Source of the DNA: Sophora flavescens | Taxonomy: Eukaryota; Streptophyta; Magnoliopsida; Fabales; Fabaceae | NCBI GenBank assembly: GCA_030762895.1 | Contig: CM061069.1 | Coordinates: 26,283,404 to 26,347,403 of the forward strand | Reading direction: 5' to 3' | Length of the DNA stretch: 64,000 bases | Shown: one piece after another, positions 1 to 9,467 of the stretch | How the letters are laid out: each line of letters starts with the position of its first letter | How positions within the stretch are numbered: the stretch's first letter is position 1 | Notes under the pieces: generated by a model | What the model was told of the DNA's origin: nothing | Databases searched by the model: none | Seen by the model: only the letters and a program-made list of their open reading frames with translations | Program-made: the position numbers and the translations under genes

Positions 1-507
1 GCATATCCTCTCGTCTATCATGTATTTGGACTTGCTATACCTCAATGAGTTATCATAATCTCTATCTGGTGACATGGCCGTTAGAGCTCGTCTACCTGAT
101 TACTTTATTTTTCAGTTCATTCAATTTTACCAATTACTTTCGTCTGCTGACGTGGCAATCTAGACACGTTTACTATCAAGTCTTTGGACTTGCTGTATCT
201 AAGAAGTTATTTTGATTTCCGTCTAGTAAGCATTTAGTGCCTAGTCTACTTAAAGAAACCAAACTACTTAAATAAATAAATAACTTTACCAAAACATTGA
301 GTAGCCCGTCTACAAGGGTGGACTCATATTTTTCTCAAGGAGTCCAATGAAAACTTATCCCAAGTTTCTATTACTCATATTTAAATATTCTTGCATAAAT
401 GAAAGCACATGTTAGATTTCAACTAACACTTTGCCAAGCAAATTTAATTCTTTTGTTAACATCAAAACTTAGAGATTAATTCAACCCAAATCACTTTGGT
501 TCCAACA
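1..507 (-). repeat. 3' LTR of the Sirevirus-like element (partial)
   Basis: Bases 1-243 match 17913-18142, which is the far part of the other LTR. On the minus strand this LTR begins TGTTGGAACC at 507, directly after a polypurine tract. About 1.1 kb of its other end lies outside the window, judging from the partner LTR. Full LTR length would be about 1.6 kb. Confidence 0.8.
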
Positions 508-521
508 ATCTCCCCTTTTTT
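508..521 (-). other. Polypurine tract of the Sirevirus-like element
   Basis: On the minus strand the sequence reads AAAAAAGGGGAGAT and ends one base before the LTR start TGTTGG. This is the expected primer site for plus-strand DNA synthesis. It is preceded by GTCATCATC, common upstream of Sirevirus 3' LTRs. Confidence 0.75.
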
Positions 522-576
522 GATGATGACAAAAACTAATTAAATTTGAGTAGCAAAGTCTAAGAGAGCTTACAAA

Positions 577-980
577 GCTCCCCCTAAGACAAAGCATACA
601 AACTTTAACAGGAAAAGCATAAGACAGAAATTCACATGTATATATAGCTTATCAGATCAGTGCAACTGCTTATCAGTTAAGTATAGTATCAGAGCTTTAA
701 AGTCTTTATCAAACTTAAACAAGTTTCAGAGCAAATAAGATATATCATATCAAACAGTGTTAGAGCACATGGACTTAGGATATATCAGATCAATAAAAAA
801 ATCATAGCAAACAGTATCATAGCAATAAAAATAGATAAATCAGAGAAATATTTATAGTAGCATAGCAAATCATGTCAAAGTATAAACAAAAAGAGACATG
901 CATAAGCAGATAAACGTATACTTAAAAAAATCTGCCTTTATAAATTTAATTCTCTTATCCTTTCTCCCCCCTTTTTTGTC
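577..980 (-). other. Additional polypurine tracts upstream of the 3' LTR
   Basis: Two further minus-strand purine runs occur, near 577-588 (core AGGGGGAGCT) and 963-977 (AAAAAAGGGGGGAGA followed inward by a second GACAAAAAAG-type context). Multiple polypurine tracts before the 3' LTR are a described trait of Sireviruses. The rest of 522-1054 is AT-rich and non-coding. Confidence 0.5.
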
Positions 981-1054
981 ATCAGACAAAAAGGTAAAGG
1001 GAGTAGACCATCATTGTCAGTAATATTAAACAGAAGAGAGATAAAAGGTTAAGG

Positions 1055-2122
1055 TTAGGGAAGAGGAGGTGGTGGAGGTGGAGGTGGAGGGTTCTTAGTT
1101 TGGCTTTTCTTGAAATCCATCAGGAATTCCAGCGTTTTGTTGATAACTTCTAAGGTTGGAGCCATTGATGTTTGAACTTGTTGTTGGACATCCTCCTTAA
1201 TTTTCTCAGTCATCTTCTCAACCTTTTCATCAACTATCTTGCCAACTCTGTCATCAACTATTTTTCCAAGTATCTCTTCAAGGTTCTGTGGCAGAGCATG
1301 TTGTCTTGAACTTTAAGCAGATTCTTGAAAGGTGCTTAATGCTCTAGAGTGTTTAGGATGATCTGCAGGGAGAACTACAGCTAGAGCTTGTGGTTGAGAG
1401 GAATGTTTTCCAGATGAGCTTTGTTTGGAAATGGACTCAGCAGTTTCTTCTTCATGACCACTTGAGCCAAAAATAGTGGCATTCATGCCAGGTCCTTCAA
1501 CGACAATTTCATCTTCTAGGAGCTCAGAAGGAGGTGAAGATGGAGCAGGATTAATCACTATAAGGGGTAAAGGGGTCACTGATACTTCCTTTGCCCATAT
1601 GATGGGGTAGAAAAATTCCACATTTCGACTTGTTATGGGAAGTCCCCAAAGATCTTTGTAGATCATGTACCGGAAGTTTGAAAGACCACTCTTGCCTCTG
1701 ACTTTAGGAATTTCCTTTTTCTCTTCTTGGGTTAGTCCAGAGGAAGATGCTTCTCTTGTGCAGCAGATGATGTGGGATTTCAAGAAGTCTGCAACACGTT
1801 GTTCATTGATCAACCCAATAGATTCATAATGCAAATAGTAGTCCAGCATGGAGTAGTCAAAAGTTTCTTGATTCAGATCAAGCATGACTGATTTATCTTC
1901 TGGCATAACTCCTTTGAATCTCCTATTCTTCTTGTCCTTGTCCTTGTTCAGATCAACCATCGACAGTCTTGGACAGATTCTGTAAGGCATGATTCCAATT
2001 CTTGTTGTAGTATTATGTCTCAGCCATGATGGAGGGACAAAATGTGTGGCTCTATTAACTCTAAAATGACTGAATTCCCACTTCAGCATTTCATAGATGA
2101 GCTGATCCACAAAGATATCAGA
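1055..2122 (-). pseudogene. Env-like ORF of the Sirevirus, C-terminal part
   Basis: This is the downstream third of the ORF that starts at 11615. Across the inserted Tekay element the reading frame resumes exactly if one GGCCC target copy is removed. The segment has no recognised catalytic domain. It ends in a helical, charged coiled-coil-like stretch followed by a polyproline tail encoded by repeated CCA/CCT codons (about 1062-1095), with a natural stop at 1055-1057. One premature in-frame stop lies at 1313-1315, and the sequence on both sides stays in one frame. Together the two halves make about 1,070 codons. Function is unknown; 'envelope-like' is the customary label for such Sirevirus third ORFs and is not evidence of membrane fusion activity. 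Confidence 0.65.
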
Positions 2123-2333
2123 GGCCCTGTAACATCCTAAAATTCTAACATAATTATTTTGATAAAAAATAAATAAAATTAATTAAGTTATTAAAAATAT
2201 AATGGAAATAAAATATAATTAAGAGGTTTAGTGTATGGGATATATTAGTATAAAACTTATTAGAATTGGTAAATAATTACAAAAGAAATATTAAATTAAA
2301 ATAAATATAAAAAAATAAAAAGAAAAAAAGAAT

Positions 2334-2389
<56 letters not shown>
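2334..2389. repeat. (TA)n microsatellite in the 5' LTR
   Basis: An almost pure TA dinucleotide tract with one G interruption. The same site in the 3' LTR (near 8280) has only about ten bases of TA, so the tract expanded in this copy or shrank in the other after insertion. Confidence 0.9.
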
Positions 2390-2391
<2 letters not shown>

Positions 2392-2596
2392 GGGTTTCAT
2401 AAGAAGGAATAATTATTAAGATTGAAATTATGATGTTCATGATCGTCGTATTGTACCTATCAATTTTATTTGATAACATGATGTGTTTTTATTTGGCATA
2501 CATGATAATATTGAATGTTTAAATTATGATTAATGAGTTGTTATAGTATGAGGCATGAGATATTTGACTTATGATATATGGTATGATGTTTGCTGC

Positions 2597-2842
2597 AATA
2601 CCGCCTATGATAGGGGTATTGAAGAGCAATACCGCCGTAATGGGGTATCGAAAGTAACATTCCCATGTAATTGGGATGTCGAAAACGAGTAATACCACCT
2701 AAAAAAGGTATCGGAAGTAACACCACCATGCGATGGGGTGTCGAAAAGGGAGAAATACCGCCATGTGCACATGAGAGGTATCGAAATGGAAATGTCCCCG
2801 ACAGGAGGGTGACATCGAAACACTCCTCGTGAGTAGGGGTGG
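2597..2842. repeat. Tandem stem-loop array in the 5' LTR
   Basis: Eight consecutive imperfect units of about 25-40 bp. Each unit folds on itself: AATACC/GGTATT (2597-2620), ATACC/GGTAT (2629-2648), ACAT-CCCA/TGGGATGT (2657-2679), ATACC/GGTAT (2692-2711), ACACC/GGTGT (2720-2741), ATACC/GGTAT (2755-2781), ATGTC/GACAT (2792-2815), and a weaker last unit. Most units are followed by CGAAA or a close variant. The copy at 8499-8744 is nearly the same. Confidence 0.8.
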
Positions 2843-3567
2843 GCAATGGGACGCCATTGTCATTTGATGTGTGAATTTATGGCATGCCGGCAAGAGACCA
2901 ATTTAATTAGGAGGTCTTCGGGCCATTTGGATTAAACCAGAATTTACTTGGTATATGGAATGTGATGCATTGAGATAAGTTGTTGTTACGTTATATGCTA
3001 TTGGGTTGATGAGATTATTGTTGTTATTAAAAGTATTTCCTTTTGTATATATTATTTTGGAAAATTAACGGGTGCCCCGGACAATTTTTTTCCCATTACC
3101 GCGCCGGCTGAGAACAATACTATTTTCGAAAATATTTTATAAAACTGTATTGTTGATCACTGGGATTTTATATCTCATTATAAGTGTTGTTTTCAGAGAC
3201 CGAGGACATCGCCGTTGAGGACCCAAAGATCTGAGGAGTCAACTTTTTATTACCTAGTTGGTTAGTAATGTATTATGGTTGAGAGTGCTAACGACGTTCT
3301 TTGGTTTAAGTATTATTTTTCTCGGATTGTAATTAGACGCCCGATTTTGAGGCTTTTGGTTTTTATTTATTATTCGAACGTATGAATTTATATTTATATT
3401 CATTACTTGGATACTTTATCACTGTATTATTTAATATGAGGTATTTTCAGGCTTTAAATATTTTTTTAAATTTTTCTTTATGAGATATATGTTTTAATTA
3501 AATGTTTTAATGGATTTTTATTGATTTTATCTTGGGACTACTAATGTAACAAACGGCGTTACATTTA

Positions 3568-3582
3568 TGGTATCAGAGCAGT
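3568..3582 (+). other. Primer-binding site, initiator tRNA-Met
   Basis: TGGTATCAGAGC lies four bases after the 5' LTR. It is complementary to the 3' end of initiator tRNA-Met, the usual primer of Tekay and many plant LTR elements. Confidence 0.9.
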
Positions 3583-3729
3583 TCGATTCTAAATCGGACT
3601 GTGGCAGTGGGGCTTTTTCAAAAACAAAACTTGGGCGCATAGGATGCTTGTTAGAGTTATAATTCTGCATTCTATTCTTTTGGATATTGGACTTGATCAA
3701 CCCACTGTTTGATTGGTGGTATGCAGATT

Positions 3730-4680
3730 ATGGCAACGAACAGGCGAGGGAGGAATGATGCACTTGCAGCGACTTTGGCTCGAATGGCCAGAGTTATGCA
3801 GGAGCAGACGGAGACTCTCCGTCAGATAAGGGATAAGGGGGATGTGCTTAACGTGGTACCGGTTGCAACTCTAGATCCACAGTACAGGGGTCTGTCAGAG
3901 TTCAGGAATAATAATCCGCCAACTTTTCGAGGGACCACCGATCATATTGAGGCAGAGGAATGGTTACTGAAATTAGAGAAGATCTTCCGGGTCATGAGGT
4001 GCACTGATGCTCAGAAGGTGGATTTTGCCACCTATATGTTAGAGTCGGATGCAGAGCACTGGTGGAACTGTGCCAGGGGCGGGTTGCTTGCTTCGGGCGC
4101 CCCTATCACGTGGGACAGATTCAAGGAGGTATTTTTGGAGAAGTACTTTCCGCACAGTGTTTGGATACAGAAGGAGATGGAGTTTCTACATCTTCGTCAG
4201 GGGAGTATGACGATAGCGGAATATGTGGCAAGTTTGAGAGGCTTGCAAGGTTCTCTACACAGGTGAGGGATAATCCTGATGGTCCATGGAAAGCAATTAA
4301 GTTCGAGCAGGGTTTGAAGCCAGAGCTGCAGAGCCTTATTGGGCTCCTAAAGATTCGAGAATACCCCACTTTAGTGAACAAGTTTAGGGTGACAGAGCAG
4401 AATATGCAAGTTGTGCTGGCTGAGAGGTCGAAGGAGAAAAGCTTCAGTGTTGGCAAGAGGTTCCATAGGAAAGGGGGTAATTTCCAGAAGAGCCTACGAC
4501 CTGTGCCTACAATCACGAAGGGTAAGCAGGTTCAAGGTGCTCAAGGTGAATAGGGGACTGCATGTTACAAGTGTGGGTGGCAGCATGGAGATCGTGTGTG
4601 CCCCGCTGCACAAACCACTTACCACAGATGCGGGAAGATGGGACACTTTGCTAGGATGTGCAAGTCAGGAGGACAATCTC
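3730..4680 (+). pseudogene. Gag of the first Tekay element (frameshifted)
   Basis: Gag forms the particle around element RNA. The ATG at 3730 gives a protein starting MATNRRGR. The middle holds the Ty3-type retrotransposon gag domain, with a WW pair in the segment around 4060-4070 and the IAEYV-type motif near 4215. A frameshift near 4230-4262 moves the reading to another frame that runs to a stop at 4551. In the same frame after that stop come two CCHC-like zinc knuckles (about 4563-4605 and 4620-4665), both degenerate. The C-terminus then continues into protease without a new start, as expected for a gag-pol polyprotein. It is not functional as it stands. Confidence 0.85.
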
Positions 4681-5190
4681 AAACCAAATCATTGAACCAC
4701 GGAAGGGTCTTTACCATCCAAGGAGAGGAGGTGAAAGAGTCCGACGGTTTGATCCAAGGTAAGGGCTTTATTAAAGGTCATGATGTTATCATATTGTTCG
4801 ATTCGGGAGCAACACATTCATTCATTTCATTTAAATGTGCTCAATTCTTAGAGTTACCTGTTACTAAACTGTCATATGATTTGTGTGTTTCTACTCCTGC
4901 TAAAGATAGATTGATTACTTCTGTCTGCCTGCAATGTCCTTTATTATGTCAAGACCTGATGTATATTGTTGATTTGATATGTTTACCTATGTCTAGTCTG
5001 GATATTATTTTGGGCATGGACTGGTTGTCTCGTAATAATGCTATTATTGATTGTGCTAGTCGAACTATTTCTTTCATTCCACAGTCCATGTCTGTTGACT
5101 CTCCTAGGACGGAACACCTTATCTCTGCTGCCTCATGTCATAAGTGCTTAGTTGAGGGAGCTCAGGGATATATACTTCTCTTTTCTGCTA
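4681..5190 (+). pseudogene. Aspartic protease domain of the first Tekay element
   Basis: The retropepsin-like domain cuts the polyprotein. The active-site motif DSGATHSF starts at 4800, and the second conserved block LDIILGMDWL lies near 4999-5028. Spacing is normal for Ty3/gypsy proteases. This domain itself shows no stop, but it sits between the damaged gag and the RT that has a stop at 5433. Confidence 0.85.
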
Positions 5191-6570
5191 AGATAGAGGT
5201 TGAAAGTGATTTAGCGGCACTGCCTATTGTGTGTGAGTTCCCAGATGTGTTTCCTACGGATGTCTCTAATTTACCTCCAGATAGAGAGATTGAGTTTACC
5301 CTAGATCTAGTACCCGGGGGTGGACCTGTATCAGTAGCACCCTATAGGATGGCACCTCTAGAGTTGAACGAGCTCAAGAAACAGATAGAGGATATGTTAC
5401 AAAAGGGGTTTATTAGGTCTAGTGTGTCAACTTAGGGAGCACCAGTGCTTCTAGTGAAGAAAAAAGATGGGAGTATGAGGTTGTGTGTTGATTATAGACA
5501 GCTGAATAAGGTAACCATCAAGAACAAATATCCCTTGCCTAAGGTAGATGACCTCTTAGATCAGTTACGGAGAGCGTCAGTGTTTTCCAAAATAGATCTA
5601 AGATCGGGATACGATCAAATTAGAGTTAGAAGCGAAGACATCCCTAAGACAGCCTTCAGGACAAGGTATGGGCACTATGAGTATGTAGTGATGCCCTTTG
5701 GTGTGACCAACGCCCCAACCGTTTTCATGGACTACATGAATAGGATCTTTTGACCTTTTTGGATAGGTTTGTGGTGGTGTTCATAGATAATATTTTAATA
5801 TACTCTAGGACACCAGAAGAACATGGAGAACACTTGAGGTAGGTGTTGCAGATCTTGAGGGACGAGCGTCTTGCCAAATCGGAGAAGTGTGGGTTTTGGC
5901 TAGACGAGGTAAAGTTTTTAGGACACTTAATCTCAATGGATGGTGTAGCGGTTGATTCCTCTAAAGTTGATGCGATGTTGGGATGGGAACAACCTAAGAC
6001 AGTAACCGAAGTGAGAAGTTTCTTAGGCTTAGCTGGTTACTATAGGAAGTTCATAGAAGGGTTCTCTAGATTAGCCATACCTTTGACCCAGTTGACTAGG
6101 AAAGGGAAACCTTTTGTGTGGGACCAGGAGTGTGAGGACGGGTTCCAAGAGCTTAAAAGGAGATTGGTGTCATCACCAGTCTTAACTATACCAGATCCCT
6201 TAGTGAGTTTTGTGGTTTACTGCGACGCGTCTAAGAATGGCTTGGGATGTGTCTTGATGCAGGAGGGCAAGGTGGTAGCATATGCCTCTAGGCAGCTTAG
6301 GCCACATGAGGGGAATTACCCTACCCATGACTTAGAGCTAGCAGCTGTGGTTTTTGCCCTTAAGATTTGGAGGCATTACCTTTATGGGGCAAAGTTTGAA
6401 GTTTTTAGTGACCATAAAAGCCTAAGATATTTGTTCGACCAGAAGGAGTTGAACATGAGACAACGAAGGTGGATGGAGTTCCTTAAGGACTATGACTTCG
6501 AGTTGAAGTACCATCCGGGAAAGGCCAATGTGGTGGCAGATGCTTTGAGTAGGAAGTCCCTACACGCGTC
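5191..6570 (+). pseudogene. Reverse transcriptase and RNase H of the first Tekay element
   Basis: The RT copies element RNA into DNA and RNase H removes the RNA strand. Visible RT blocks include [11 protein letters not shown] and the fingers and palm segments up to 5750. A TAG replaces the tryptophan codon expected at 5433. A one-base loss in a T run near 5755 shifts the frame, and another stop follows at 5840. The catalytic FIDD box reads FIDN (5780-5791), so a metal-binding aspartate is lost. RNase H follows, with YCDAS near 6218 and the DALSRK end near 6540. These changes show the element cannot make active RT. Confidence 0.9.
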
Positions 6571-6699
6571 GAGCTTAATGGTGCAAGAGCTGAACCTCAT
6601 GGAAGGGTTTAGGGACATGAATCTGGAGGTGTTGGATGTGTCCTTAAATGTCTTAAGTTTGAAGCTGAATAGGTTGGAAATTAATAGTGACCTTAGAGA

Positions 6700-7983
6700 T
6701 GAGGTTAGGAGGGAGCAACTTTTAGACCAAGAGTTGCAGTCTCGGTTGGGACAAGAGGGTTATGAGTTGTCTGTTGATGGGCTAGTGAAGTTTAAGAATA
6801 GGATCGTTGTTCCTAAGGAGGGGAGCCTTAGAGAGAAGATATTAGAGGAAGCTCATAAGGGAAAGTTTACCATACATCCTGGAATAACTAAGATGTACCA
6901 AGACCTTAAGAGGATGTATTGGTGGCCAGTAATGAAAAGGGATGTGGCTAGCTTCGTAACTAGGTGTTTGGTGTGCTAAAGGGTTAAGATAGAACATCAT
7001 AAACCTTCGGGGTTGTTGCAGTCCTTGGAGATTCCAGAATGGAAGTGGGAGAGAATTTATATGGACTTTGTGATGGGGTTACCTAAGGCGCGTTTGGGCT
7101 TAGATGCCATTTGGGTGATAGTGGATAGGTTGAACAAGTCTTCCCACTTCTTTCCAATTAAGGCAACCTATAGCTTAGACAAGTTGGCATACCTCTATAT
7201 CAAGGAAATAGTAAAGCTTCATGGGATACCCACATCCATAGTGTTGGATAGAGACTCGAGGTTTATCTCTAGATTTTGGAGAGCTTTTCAGCAAGCCTTT
7301 GGGAATAAGTTGAACCTTAGCACGGCCTATCATCCCCAATCGGATGGTCAGTCAGAGCAAACCATTCAGACACTTGAGGACATGCTTAGAGCGTGTGTCT
7401 TGGATGAAGGAGGGAGTTGGGATAGGTTCCTACCTCATTGAGTTTGCGTATAACAAAAGTTATCGCGCTAGTATAGGCATGGCACCCTATGAGGCCCTAT
7501 ATGGGAGAAAGTGTATGTCCCCTTTATGTTGGTGTGAGGTAGGTGAGAAAACCTTGATAGGACCTGAATTGGTCCAGGAAACCTCTAAGAGAATCAAAAT
7601 AATTAGGGAGAGGATGCACACGGTGCAAAGTAGACAAAATCCTCGTTTCATGGGACCTTTCCAAATCCTTAAAAGAGTCGGGCCTGTTGCTTATCAATTG
7701 GCTCTTACGCCACAGTTGGCAAACCTTCATGATGTTTTCCACGTGTCGCAACTCAAAATATGTGCCTGGTGAATCTCATGTGATAGCTCCCGAGTTTGTA
7801 CAATTGAAGGATAATTTGATCTATAAGCCAAAGCCTAGTCAAATCATGGACAAGAGCACTAAGACTTTGAGGAACAAGACAATTCCATTGGTGAAAGTGT
7901 TACGGGAAGGATTGACTCCTGAGGAAGCCCCTTGGGAGATGGAGGAGGACATCGTTCGTCAATACCCAGATTTTATTATCTAA
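6700..7983 (+). pseudogene. Integrase and chromodomain-like C-terminus of the first Tekay element
   Basis: Integrase inserts the DNA copy. The HHCC zinc domain runs to 6976, where a stop (TAA in place of a CAA codon) interrupts it. The catalytic core follows, with MDFV near 7060, the LDRDSRF block near 7245, and the SEQTIQTLED glutamate block near 7350. A 2-base loss near 7437 shifts the frame. About 40 residues between the TVQSRQ segment and PRFMGPF (near 7635) are missing compared with the related proteins at 19350-19480 and 40935-41075. Another frameshift lies near 7755. The end, about 7880-7980, resembles the chromodomain tail of Tekay elements (EAPWEMEEDI). Confidence 0.87.
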
Positions 7984-8046
7984 GGTATGGTAACCTTTTA
8001 GTTTTTAATATGACATGTGTTTCAATAGGTGCGTGTGTATGAGATG

Positions 8047-8078
8047 AATTTCGAGGACGAAATTCTCTGGAGGGGGAA
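8047..8078 (+). other. Conserved hairpin and polypurine tract of the first Tekay element
   Basis: AATTTCGAGGACGAAATT (8047-8064) is a perfect 7-bp stem with an AGGA loop. It is followed by the polypurine tract GGAGGGGGAA (8069-8078), which abuts the 3' LTR start TGTAAC. The same hairpin precedes the LTRs at 41450 and, weakened, 19869. Confidence 0.8.
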
Positions 8079-9467
8079 TGTAACATCATAAAATTCTAAC
8101 ATAATTATTTTGATAAAAAAATAAAATTAATTAAGTTATTAAAAATATAATGGAAATAAAATATAATTAAGAGGTTTAGTGTATGGGATATGTTAGTATA
8201 AAACTTATTAGAATTGGTAAATAATTACAAAAGAAATATTAAATTAAAATAAATATAAAAAAAAAGAAAAAGAGAATTAAATATATATATTGTGGGTTTC
8301 ATAAGAAGGAATAATTATTAAGATTGAAATTATGATGTTCATGATCGTCGTATTGTACCTATCAATTTTATTTGATAACATGATGTGTTTTTATTTGGCA
8401 TACATGAAAAGATTGAATGTTTAAATTATGATTAATGAGTTGTTATAGTATGAGGCATGAGATATTTGACTTATGATATATGATATGATGTTTGCTGCAA
8501 TACCGCCTATGATAGGGGTATCGAAGAGCAATACCACCGTAATGGGGTATCGAAAGTAACATTCCCATGTAATTGGGATGTCGAAAACGAGTAATACCAC
8601 CTAAAAAGAGTATCGAAAGTAACACCGCCACGCGATGGGGTGTCGAAAAGGAAGAAATATCGCCATGTGCACATGGGAGGTATCGAAATGGAAATGTCCC
8701 CGATAGGAGGGTGACATCGAAACACTCCTCGTGAGTAGGGGTGGGCAATGGGACGCCATTGTCATTTGATGTGTGAATTTATGGCATGCCGGCAAGAGAC
8801 CAATTTAATTAGGAGGTCTTCGGGCCATTTGGATTAAACCAGAATTTACTTGGTATATGGAATGTGATGTATTGAGATAAGTTGTTGTTATGTTATATGC
8901 TATTGGGTTGATGAGATTATTGTTGTTATTAAAAGTATTTCCTTTTGTATATATTATTTTAGAAAATTAGTGGGTGTCATGGACAGTTTTTTTCCCGTTA
9001 CTACACCGGCTGAGAACAATACTATTTTCGAAAATATTTTATAAAACTGTATTGTTGATCACTGGGATTTTATATCTCATTATAAATGTTGTTTTCAGAG
9101 ACTAGGACATCGCTGTTGAGGACCCAGAGATCTGAGGAGTCATCTTTTTATTACCTAGTTGGTTAGTAATGTAGTATGGTTGAGAGTGCTGACGACGTTC
9201 TTTGGTTTACGTATTATTTTTCTCGGATTGTAATTAGACACCCGGTTTTGAGGCTTTTGGTTTTTATTTATTATTCGAACGTATGGATTTATATTTATAT
9301 TCATTACTTGGATACTTTATTACTATATTATTTAATATGAGGTATTTTCAGGCTTTAAATATTTTTTTTTTAAATTTTTCTTTATGAGATATATGTTTTA
9401 ATTAAATGTTTTAAATGATTTTTATTGATTTTATCTTGGGATTACTAATGTAACAAAGGGCATTACA
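8079..9467 (+). repeat. 3' LTR of the first Tekay element
   Basis: It starts TGTAACATC and ends GCATTACA, followed by the target copy GGCCC. It aligns along its length with 2128-3563 apart from the TA microsatellite and scattered substitutions. It carries the second copy of the stem-loop array at 8499-8744. The visible differences between the two LTRs mean the insertion is not very recent. Confidence 0.92.

Larger units (their letters stand above)
2128..3563 (+). repeat. 5' LTR of the first Tekay element
   Basis: It begins TGTAACATCC and ends GGCGTTACA, so the ends form the usual short inverted repeat. It holds a (TA)n run at about 2334-2389 that is almost absent from the 3' LTR, and an array of eight stem-loop units at 2597-2842. 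The part near 3195-3240 contains GACATCGCCGTTGAGGA, which has a weaker relative in the LTR at 22140-22175. Minus-strand ORFs across the stem-loop array are by-products of the repeat. Confidence 0.92.
2128..9467 (+). mobile_element. Tekay-type chromovirus (Ty3/gypsy), complete with both LTRs
   Basis: LTRs 2128-3563 and 8079-9467 both start TGTAACATC and end TTACA. A 5-bp target duplication GGCCC flanks the element (2123-2127 and 9468-9472). Between the LTRs lie a tRNA-Met primer site, gag, protease, RT, RNase H, integrase and a short chromodomain-like C-terminus, then a polypurine tract. This order and the C-terminal sequence fit the Tekay/Del chromoviruses. Gag and pol carry several stops and frameshifts. 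The insertion landed in the env-like ORF of the older copia element. Confidence 0.93.

Noticed and set aside
2597..2842. CRISPR-like array of repeats and spacers
   Set aside because: Short hairpins with conserved linkers look array-like, but the units are degenerate, lie in an LTR with a known duplication and are in plant DNA. No cas genes.
2541..2893. Three overlapping minus-strand open frames, repeated at 8443-8795
   Set aside because: They cross the stem-loop array in both LTR copies. The frames exist because the repeats lack stops, not because they encode a protein.
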